DNA from: Nelumbo lutea
Lineage: Eukaryota; Streptophyta; Magnoliopsida; Proteales; Nelumbonaceae
Direction of reading: 5' to 3'
Length of the DNA: 64,000 bases
NCBI GenBank assembly: GCA_022828595.1
Contig: JAKGHH010000004.1
Coordinates: forward strand, 54,338,422-54,402,421
Shown piece after piece: positions 55,641-64,000 of the stretch (the stretch's first letter is position 1; every line of letters starts with the position of its first letter). Below the pieces are notes generated by a model. The model was not told where the DNA came from. It made no database searches and worked only from the letters and a program-made list of their open reading frames with translations. Position numbers and translations under genes: made by a program.

Positions 55641-56635
55641 GCAAAAAGGGAAGCATTCAAATTGAAAATATGGTAGCTAAGAAATTTGAAGGAAAATTAA
55701 CCAAATAGAGAGGGTAGGAGTTACCAAGTTAGCTGAACAAACTAAGAAATTTTAGGAGCAAGGGCTAATCTATCTAGTATCTAGTGATAATGGTAGAATG
55801 AGGAACAAAGAATAGGAACCCCATCAAATTCAAAAGACTTCAAATATGATGGTTTTGCTTTGACCATTAATATGGTTTGTTAGATGTTTGTAGATGACAT
55901 TACAAACTTCAACTTGCTTGCTAAAATTGTAAATGATAACAAACTAATGGGACCCAACTATATTGACCAAAAATGTAAGCCGATGGATAGGGCATTGATG
56001 GTTTGACTCTAAAAGTCTAAGGAAACGGTTGTGGTTTGGAATAGGGGAAAATGGAAGAAATGAGAGAAAGCTGGCTGGACTTGCATGTAGTTTGCCTACA
56101 TACCCTTCAGTGAGGGATTAGGCTAGATGTAGTTCGCTGGTGATGGATTTTCAACAATCAATGGTAAAGTTGGAGAGTTCTAAAAAAAGAGAGAATAAGG
56201 AGAAAATGACGATGGTTTTGAATAGAGGGTAGAGAGAACAAATGGGTTACCCCCCCTCCCCACAATACAAGTATTTGGGTACTATTTATAACACTTGTGG
56301 GTTACCAGTCTTTTGGAAACTTCTAAATCTCTATTTTTTACTAATGTTACCTTTTAATATTTCAAAAAGTTCCCAGTCTTTAATTGCTGCCCACTTAATT
56401 AATTAATAAATTAATTAAATGGGTTTATGATGGGTCAATCGGTCTACATACTTATATAAATAATTAAATATATTGCCACACATTAACCCAATACTTAAAC
56501 CATGGAGAGAGCCCTTTGTTACGTAGAAAAATGGGTCAAGTGTTTTAGCTTTTGTACTCAACCATTAGCCCCCATTTTGGGAGCAAAGTCAAAGAATCGA
56601 AGCTTCCAAAATTAATTTTATGAATTGAGATTGTT
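55641..56635. other. Unassigned DNA
   Basis: No coding domain or repeat structure recognised. Confidence 0.5.
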
Positions 56636-56850
56636 CCTAAGGAATTTTTAAGAAATATTAACCCCCAAAATTTTGAAGAAATTTTAGAAAGATCAACCCC
56701 TAAATATATGAAGAATTTTAGAAAGATTAGCCCCCAAAATTCTAAAAAGATTTTATAAAGATCAACCCCTAAATATCTGAATAAATTTTAGAAAAATTAG
56801 CCCCCAAAATTTTGAAGAGATTTTAGAAAGATTAGCCCCCAAAATTAAAT
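56636..56850. repeat. Tandem repeat, about 31-bp units
   Basis: The unit TTTTAGAAAGAT(T/C)A(G/A)CCCC(C/T)AAA plus an AT(T/A)(T/C)TGAA spacer recurs about six times, with TAGCCCCCAAAATT and CAACCCCTAAATAT alternating. Confidence 0.75.
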
Positions 56851-58086
56851 TTGTTTGGTTAAGGTAATGTTCATATAAAGTTTAGTATAAAATTGGGGCA
56901 AGATTTTGTCTTGTGAGATCGAGTATTGCAAGGTAGGATTGAGAGTGAGGTAGACTTTAAAATAGAGGCACAAGTTCAATAGGCAAGACCGATTAATATG
57001 AATTTGCAAGGGCGGGGTTGCAAGGTGAATTTACAAAGTAAGCTGGAATCACAAGTTTCGCATGATATTGCAAAACTAGATTTGATTTAGTGTGAGTTTA
57101 AGCAAGATTGCTAGGTTGGGGCACAAGATTACTAACCAAGATTTTAGCATGAGATTGTGTTGTTGTTTTCTATAAGTTTTGAGTTGTTTTATGTTTTTTG
57201 ACATGATGGCACAATTGAGTATTGCAAGTTCTTCATTTGACAAAGTGTTTTGTGAATTATAACTTTGACATGCCCATGCTATTCCCAAGTGTGTTTTGAC
57301 ATACTCTGAGTTAGTTTGTCTATCATTTTGTACAAGCCCCCAAGCTTCAAGAGTTTTAGCAGCACCCAATGCTTTTAGGATAGTTAACCTCCAAGGGTTT
57401 TGGAAAAGACAACTCCTAGTAGGTGTAAAAATGAAGCTACTTGTGTGAGCAAATAGTGTGAGCTTATAAAATTTGAACTTATAGAATATATATTTTGCTA
57501 GTTTGCTAATACCAGTCATTAATATAGTTGATGTTAGGATCGATGGTCTTACCCAAGAGAGGGTGACTTATACAAAACTTTATTAGTTCAGGCTTAACAC
57601 ATTCCCCCAAATCTGAAGCTAAGCCTTCTTGAAGATGTTGATTGGGCTAAGATTTAATTGTTTCATGGCCAAACTTACTAGGGTTAATGCCCGAATTTCA
57701 AAAAAAACTTTAGACCAAACTCGAGAACTAGTTTCTTAGAACTTGAAAAATCCAATTCTCTAAGAATTGATCTAGTCTGTACTAGACCAGATTTGAATAC
57801 CAAAATAAAATTGGTTGTACCTAATACAGACTCCAAAATTGTAGCTCCTAAAATGGTTGTTCACGCCCAAAACTCAAACCCGAATTGGTCTCTTAACTGA
57901 AAATGGCACAGTTGAATCTGGAGTCAATTCTATAACAATCCTTCAATCGAATTTGATCTCCAACAAGTTGGGATTTATGCAGCTATGAGAACCACTTCAA
58001 ATCTGTTTTCTTTTTGAAAAATACAATAGAGAATGATGGAAAAATAGTCACTTCCTTGGCTGGTTCGAACTAAGGTTTATGGGAAG
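56851..58086. other. Unassigned DNA, possibly the element hit by the Tat insertion
   Basis: A 147-codon minus-strand frame at 57076-57519 has no recognised domain. Phrases like ACACATTCCCCCAAATCTGA (57598) suggest LTR-derived DNA, but no partner is seen. Confidence 0.4.
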
Positions 58087-58585
58087 TGATGTGGGGTGAC
58101 CCAATCCAACCCATTCAAGGCTGGGAGGCCCAGTACACGAGCACCAGATTAGGGAATGACATCCGCTATAGTAGGGGTTACCCTGCTCCCCTTGTACGGA
58201 GCCAATCACGGGGCACCCATGCGTCACCGTAGAGCTCCCTGACTGCCCTCGTACGACACCCATCTCAGGCGTTCATCTCTACCTACCTCCAAGCAGCTCA
58301 AGTATAAATAGGGGTGCCCCCCTCCAGGTAAGGGGATCGAATACAATATGCATATGGATTTGGAACTGATTTCAAAAGCTATACTCTAATTCCCCTCTTC
58401 GTACCCCGTACTAACTTGACCATCGGAGACTCTGCTTCGGGTTCTCACCTGGGGCCTCTGACGTATTCTTCCTTGCAGCACTTCGGCCACCTGCCTTCGG
58501 CTTCTATAGTATTCGGAGCCCTCTCCTCCTTGGCCTGCATACCTCGGCCTCAGCAGCAAACTCTCCAACAACCCGAGCACCAACA
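58087..58585 (+). repeat. 5' LTR of the Tat element
   Basis: Begins TGATGTGGGGTGACCCAA and ends GAGCACCAACA. A TATAAATA box is at 58303-58310. In the 3' LTR this position reads TTTAAATA. Confidence 0.88.
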
Positions 58586-58605
58586 ATCGGCACCGTCTGT
58601 GGGAA
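58586..58605 (+). promoter_or_regulatory. Primer binding site of the Tat element
   Basis: ATCGGCACCGTCTGTGGGAA directly after the LTR, the form seen in this lineage (usually TTGGCGCCGTCTGTGGGAA), with two to three changes. Confidence 0.75.
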
Positions 58606-59339
58606 CGTTGCTACGACGTTCCCTAAAAATAACTTTGACAAGCTAAAAAGTCCCCAAGCTCCAATCAACCAACATGGTATGAAGAACAAGGAACACACAA
58701 AATCTTGTTACCAATGAATAGCTCCAGGCCGTGCTCGACTACCTGGAGTATTTGACACAGCGAGTTGAGCAAAAATACCCCAGGGTGATCGCCCCGCTGG
58801 GGAGTCCACACAGTTGGGCCGACATGGGTCCACCAGCCAATTGGTCCCCAACCATGGCCACGAGCAGCAGACCGAGCCTTCTGAGTCTGGTAGCAGTCAT
58901 CCAGTTGGCCCACTCTCCTAGGCCTCCGAACCTCCCATTCGAAGGGAGGACAACTCTAGACCTCCTAGTTGAAGCGAGGAAGAACCCGAACAAGTGAAGG
59001 ATAGCCGCCAGCCCTCCGAGCAGCATCACCAATGCCGAAGGGCCAAGCCAAGGGATGAAGGCAGACGCTGCAGTTGCCCCAGCGCCCACTCTAGGTCCAA
59101 GAGCCAATGTCAAGCCTCTTCCCCTCATGTCTCGGACCTCCGGGACGTCCTGAACAATTGCCGCGCTAAGCGCGGAGCGTGCGGTCTCAACTCTGAGCAC
59201 TCCGGAGTTCATGACAATCGCCATCATTCCCATGAAGATCGGGACAGCGCACGGGCCATGCCCGACCCCATCTTCGCCAAACTCCGAGCTCTTGCAAGTT
59301 AAGGAGGGCTGAACTAATACCTCGGTCGGACAGAGCAAT

Positions 59340-60275
59340 TCCCTTGGGAGAATGGATGCCTTCTCCCCTGATACCGTCACTGAGCCTCTAACCCTAAACT
59401 TCAAGGCTCTCACCTTGGAATTGTACGACGGGAACACAGACCCGGATGACCACCTGGAGAGCTTTAGGGCACTCATGATCCTGTACGGATACTTCGATGC
59501 CTTGACGTGCCGGTCTTTCTAGGCGACCTTCAAGGGAGCCTCTAGGCGGTGGTTTTCCAGCCTCCCACCTCGATCCATCACCTCATGGGAGTAGTTTTCC
59601 AGCAGGTTCCTCGCCTGCTTCATTAGCAGTCGGCACCCCCCCAAAAAGCGTTGTCTCGCTGATGACTGTCAAGCAGAAGCGAGGAGAGTGTTTATGGTCA
59701 TACATCGACTGCTTCAAAAAGGAAGAACTCGAGGTCCGTGACCTCGACCCCCTGGTCTCTATGCATGCTGCCATCAGTGGACTCCTCCCCGGCTCGGCCC
59801 TCTAATGCTTTGTTGCCAAAAGCCAGCCAAAGACGAAGCTGGAGTTCCTAGAAAGGACCCAGAAGTACATTGCCATTGAAGAGGCTTTGGCTGCGGATGC
59901 CCATGAGAGAGGCACAACGCATCAGGATGGAGCCTCCAAGAAGAAGAGGAAGAACGAAGACTAGGGTTACGACAACAACAACCACAACAGGAAGCCACCG
60001 CCTCAGCCTTGGCTTACAATCAGTACACGCTACTCAACTCCACCCACACACAGATTTTGATGTAGATCGGGTAGGAGAAATTAATGAAGTGGCCAGAAAA
60101 GTTGAAGAAGAACCCCCGCCGAGGGAACCCCAAAAAATACTACAAGTTCCACCGAGGTACTGACCATGGCACCGAGGACTGCTATGATCTCAAAAACAAG
60201 AAGGAGTCCCTCATTCATCGGGGCCACCTCAAGCAGTACGTCAGAGGCGAGGCTGACACCTCATCCTCCCAGTAA
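59340..60275 (+). pseudogene. Tat gag, broken
   Basis: The capsid segment contains LYDGNTDPDDHLESFRALM (near 59420), then TFKGASRRWFSSLPP and a FISSRHPPKK motif. Further down KYYKFHRGTDHGTEDCYDLK near 60140 is the zinc-binding region that follows capsid in this lineage. In-frame TAG codons lie at 59520 and 59592, and there are frame changes. 58606-59339 is leader DNA without a clear domain. Confidence 0.8.
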
Positions 60276-60900
60276 TAGTAGCAGCAGCTCCAACAAGCAG
60301 TGGGCGTCATTGACGTCATAGCAGGAGGCACTGCCTCGGGTGGAGCCTTAGCCTTGGCTCACAAAGCCTACGCCAAGCAACTGAACATCCAGGGGCCGGC
60401 CCCCAAGAAGTAGAAGCAAGAACCCCTCTCCTTCATGGACGAGGACCTGAATGGGGTAGCAGTCCCTCATGACGATGCATTGGTGGTCTCAGCCATGACT
60501 GCAAAACTTGTAGTCAAAAGGATCCTTGTTGATAGTGGCTCCCTAGCTGACATCCTTTTCTACGAAACTTTTGAAAAGATGAAGATAGCTCTGGAGCGCC
60601 TCCAACCAGTAGACTAGTCGGCTTCTCCGACAGCATCGTCAAATTAGAGGGCAAGATCTCCCTACCAATCATAGTAGGGACGAAGCCCCAACAAGTGACA
60701 AGGATGACAGAGTTCTTGGTCGTGAAGATCGACTTAGCCTACAAAGCCATCATGGGGAGACCAACTCTTCACGCACTCCTGGTAGCCATCTCCTCACCTC
60801 ACCTTGAAGTTCCCCACCGAGCACAATGCCGGAGTTGTTCGTAGGGACCAGCATGCCACCCGTCAGTGCTGAAGGGCAAGAATAAATAAGCTCTACCACT
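60276..60900 (+). pseudogene. Tat aspartic protease, broken
   Basis: After [19 protein letters not shown], the active-site block [20 protein letters not shown] lies near 60515-60575. A frameshift follows near 60615, and the later GFSDSIVKLEGKISLPI and AIMGRPTLHAL pieces continue in another frame. A TAG at 60411 interrupts the lead-in. Confidence 0.82.
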
Positions 60901-61229
60901 AAAGGGGATCGACCTTAGGGAGGAGCTAGCTAGCTGAGCCTAGCCGGCCGAGGACCTCGTCTCAGTCCCCCTAGAGGAGGACGAGACCGACAAGACAGTC
61001 GTGTCGGGTCCAACCTTCCCCCTGAGAGCCTATCCAAACTGGTAAGTTTCCTTAGACTCAATGCTGACATCTTTTTTTGTTCCACTATTGACATGCCCAG
61101 AATTGACCCCTCAGTCATTACAACAAGCTGAGCGTGGACCCGAGCTCTAGGCTAGTTCGGTAGAAGAAGAGGAACTTTGCACCGGAGCGTTGGAAGGCCA
61201 TAGAGGAGGAAGTTGAAAGTTACTCGACG

Positions 61230-62767
61230 TCGGCTTCACCCGAGAGGTACACTACCCTAACTGGTTGTCAAATGTGATTATGGTAAATAAAGCTAATGGG
61301 AAATGGCGGATCTGTATTGATTTAATAGACCTTAATCGAGCTTGCCCCAAGGACAGTTTTCCTTTGCCAAGGATAGACCACCTCATTGACGCCACTACAG
61401 GGTATGAGCTACTTAACTTCATGGATGCCTTCTCTGGATACAATTAGATAAAGATGCATGTAGATGATGATGAGAAGACATCGTTCATCACTGAACATGG
61501 CACATACTGTTATCATGTGATGCCCTTCGGCCTCAAGAATGTTGGGGCCACCTACTAGCAACTTATTAACAAGGTGTTCAAAGAGCAGATGGGGAGGAAC
61601 GTCAAAGCCTATGTGGATGATATGGTAGTGTAAAGCTTGAAGGCTGGGACCCACATCCCAGACCTAGCCGAGACCTCCGACACCTTGTGGAAGTATATGA
61701 AACTCAACCCCAGCAAGTGTGCCTTCGGTGTCGCATCAGGCAAATTCCTAGGTTTCGTCATCACTCAGAGAGGCATTGAGGTTAATCCTGAGACGATACA
61801 GGCCATACTAGACATGACCACCCTACGAACATTGAAGGAGACCCAAAAACTCACCGGTCGAATAGTAGCCCTCAATCACATAATGTCAAAGTTAGCCGAC
61901 CGCTGCCTACCCTTCATCCATGCCATCAAGAAGCTGAAAGAGTTTCGATGGACGAAGGAGTGCCAACACGACTTTGATGAGCTCAAGGCGTACCTTATTT
62001 GGCCTCCCCTCCTCACCCGGTCGATCGAAGGGGAAACCCTATACCTGCACCTCTCGGCTAGGAATGAAGCAGCTAGTTCAGTTCTCAACAAAGATGATGG
62101 CATCCAGAAGTCAGTTTACTATGCCAGCAAGGTCCTCTACGACGCCGAAATTAGGTACCCCGAGGTAGACAAGTTGGCTTTCGCCCTCATGGATTCAGCA
62201 AGAAAACTTCAGTAGGCCGACATTATAGTGATCCTGACGAACCAACCCCTCAAGGCCATCGTTGCCAAACCCGAGACCTTGGGACGCCTGACGAAGTGGG
62301 CCATTGAGCTGTTTGAGTTTGACATCCAGTACCGACCGAGGCCTGTGATCAAAGCACAAGCTCTGGCAGATTTCATAGTAGAATGCATATTCAGCCAAGC
62401 CCTTTGCCAGTCCCCAGAAAATCCTGAGGGGGATCATATGGACGACGAGGCTCAACCTCGATGGAAGCTTTTTGTTGATGGATCCTCCAATGCCAAAGGA
62501 AGTGGAGCGGGCCTCATCCTCCTCATCCTAGATGATGTTGTCCTAGAGTATGCGCTAATTTTCAACTTTCCAACATCGAACAACAAAACCGAGTACAAGG
62601 CCCTCTTCACTGATCTCCAGCTTGCTAGGGACCTTGGCTCCTCACACGTCGAAGCCTTTAGCGGCTCTCAGCTAGTGGTGAATCAGGTGAACGGCGAGTA
62701 TGAGGCCAGAGAACAAAGCATATCCAAGTACCTCACCAAAGTCCAAGATTTAGCCCACCACTTCTAA
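61230..62767 (+). pseudogene. Tat RT, RNase H and second (archaeal-type) RNase H, broken
   Basis: RT contains NKANGKWRICIDLIDLNRAC and CPKDSFPLPRIDHLI, and the catalytic AYVDDMVV box near 61606-61630. Thumb/connection motifs GIEVNPETIQAILDM and LTGRIVALNHIMSKLADRCL follow. RNase H 1 includes NEAASSVLNKDDG and YPEVDKLAFALMDSARKLQ. The second RNase H (LFVDGSSNAKGSGAGLILL, 62467 on; then NNKTEYKALFTDLQLARDLG) is the dual-RNase-H signature of the Tat lineage. Stops at 61445, 61556, 61631 and 62213 interrupt it. Confidence 0.88.
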
Positions 62768-63235
62768 TGTTTCTCCTTGCAACAGGCCTCACGAGTCGAT
62801 AACGCATGAGCTGATGCCCTCTCGAAGTTGGCAAGCACCTTGAGTGGTACCCCTAGCCGGGGCCATACACATCGAGAAGCTACTTCGGATTTCCATTTAA
62901 GAAGTCCAAATACTCCCCATAGAGGTCGAACCTTCATGGATGGATCCCATTGTCAACTTCCTATCGACTGGATAGTTGCCCGAAGATAGAAATGAGGCCA
63001 AACGACTTAGATGATAGACAACCCATTATACCCTGTTGGAAGGGAAGTTGTACCAAAGATCCTTCACCTTGCATTACCTCCGATGCCTACGTTTGGAGGA
63101 AGGCAACTATGTGCCACAAGAAATACATGAAGGCATCTGCGGTAATCATCTCGACGGGAGAGTCCTAGCCCAAAAAGCCCTAAGGCAGGGCTACTTCTAG
63201 CCCACTGGCACTCACCATTACTACTCCCATCAGTC
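62768..63235 (+). pseudogene. Tat integrase N-terminal stub
   Basis: Frames with stops hold VDNA*ADALSKLAST, then YQRSFTLHYLRCLRLEEGNY, EIHEGICGNH and AQKALRQGYF, the zinc-binding start of integrase. The sequence then jumps to the pre-LTR region. The DDE core and C-terminal domain are absent. Confidence 0.8.
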
Positions 63236-63258
63236 GAAGCTGAATTTTTCTCTCGGCC

Positions 63259-63834
63259 TTGGGAGTGGGGGCAAGTGATGTGGGGTGACCCAACCTAGCC
63301 CATCCGAGGTTGGGAGACCCAGCCCACGAGCTTCAAATTCAGGAACGAGATCCGCTATAGTAGGGGTTACTCTGCTCCCCTCGTACATAGCCAATCGTTG
63401 GAAGTCCATACGTCCCCGCAGAGCTCCTTGATTGCCCTCGTATGACACTCATCTCAGGCGTTCATCTCCACTTGCTTCCAAGCAACTCAATTTTAAATAG
63501 GGGTGCCCCCTCCAAGTAAGGGGATCGAATACAATCTGCATCTAGATTTGGAACTGATTTCAAAAGCTGTACTCAATTCCCCTCTTCGTACCCCGTACTA
63601 ATTTGACCGTCGGAGGCTCTGCTTCGGGTTTTCACCCGGGGCCTTTGACGTATTCTGCCTTGCAGCACCTTGGCCACCTGGCGTCAGCTTCTATAGTATT
63701 CGGAGCCCTCTCCACCTCGGCCTGCATAGTTTGACCTCAGTAGCAAGCTCATCGAACCCTCGAAGCCTTCGTCCAGCCTTCAGAGTCTAGAGGTGAAATT
63801 ACTTTGTTGTCCTTGGCCAACTCGAGCACCAACA
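63259..63834 (+). repeat. Polypurine tract and 3' LTR of the Tat element
   Basis: TTGGGAGTGGGGGCAAG (63259-63275) precedes the LTR start TGATGTGGGGTGACC. The LTR ends CGAGCACCAACA at 63834. From 63835 to 64000 only AT-rich flank is seen. Confidence 0.85.
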
Positions 63835-64000
63835 AGAAGCAAGAAAGAAGAGAAAGAGTGCAAGAGAGTATCTAAAATAATATATTTTGACATTTCCCTC
63901 TTATCTCTATATATAAACCTCTTTCCAAATGTAATTATGACTGATCTAAGTTTGATTTGGGTTAGGTCAATTTGATTGGTGTTAAGGGCCTATATAGTCT

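Larger units (their letters stand above)
58087..63834 (+). mobile_element. Ty3/gypsy Tat-lineage element with both LTRs and an integrase deletion
   Basis: The LTRs (58087-58585 and 63276-63834), primer site, gag, protease, RT-RNase H, second RNase H, an integrase stub and a polypurine tract are in order. Flanking 5-mers GGAAG and AGAAG match at 4 of 5 positions. The integrase catalytic core is missing between about 63205 and 63235, so it cannot move by itself even apart from its stops. LTRs differ at many sites, and the left one lacks about 60 bp near its end, indicating an old insertion. Confidence 0.88.

Noticed and set aside
57076..57519. 147-codon minus-strand ORF
   Set aside because: Composition and lack of any motif suggest a chance frame in unassigned repeat-derived DNA.

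Overview
The window is nuclear DNA from a flowering plant with a transposon-rich genome. The evidence is spliced plant genes with GT-AG introns, a two-domain protein family (DUF4408 plus DUF761) found in plants, and many plant-type transposons: Ty3/gypsy chromovirus and Tat lineages, a copia-like LTR, LINEs, hAT, Mutator and Tourist-like MITEs. The species cannot be named from sequence alone.

Only two host genes look intact. The first is an intronless gene at 20473-21501 (+) for a 342-residue DUF4408/DUF761 protein. The second is RPL13a, encoding cytosolic ribosomal protein uL13, on the minus strand from 39141 to 26323. Its four exons (38870-39141, 38658-38774, 38481-38568, 26323-26466) join in frame to 206 codons plus a stop. 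Exons 3 and 4 are separated by a 12.0-kb intron. That intron holds a LINE fragment, a gag-only LTR element (28010-30141), a minus-strand Ty3/gypsy chromovirus inserted in that element's second LTR (30142-35554), a nearly perfect 58-bp-stem hairpin (36076-36210) and two MITEs.

Layout. 0-20 kb: no host gene recognised; hAT-type and Tourist-type MITEs, a LINE fragment (-, 9.8-12.0 kb) interrupted by an inverted-repeat element with a minisatellite core, five copies of a small hairpin MITE at 12.0-15.1 kb, and two larger inverted-repeat elements with gene-like cargo at 16.9-19.7 kb. 20-26 kb: the DUF4408 gene, then a minus-strand LINE remnant. 26-39 kb: RPL13a and its loaded intron. 39-45.6 kb: small MITEs, a zinc-knuckle fragment, a Helitron-like end and two tandem-repeat fields. 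45.7-55.6 kb: a three-level nest, in which a probable copia LTR is split by an 8.2-kb hAT transposon with 8-bp target duplications, and the hAT contains a 1.5-kb Pack-MULE carrying a nearly full-length, decayed fasciclin-like arabinogalactan protein (FLA) gene. 58.1-63.8 kb: a Tat-lineage Ty3/gypsy element with both LTRs, gag, protease, RT-RNase H and a second RNase H, but with most of the integrase deleted.

The two host genes show no sign of working together. The elements relate mainly by insertion order. All the large element coding regions carry stops or frameshifts. The most notable items are the Pack-MULE capture, the nesting, the intact ribosomal gene with a transposon-filled intron, and the intronic hairpin.
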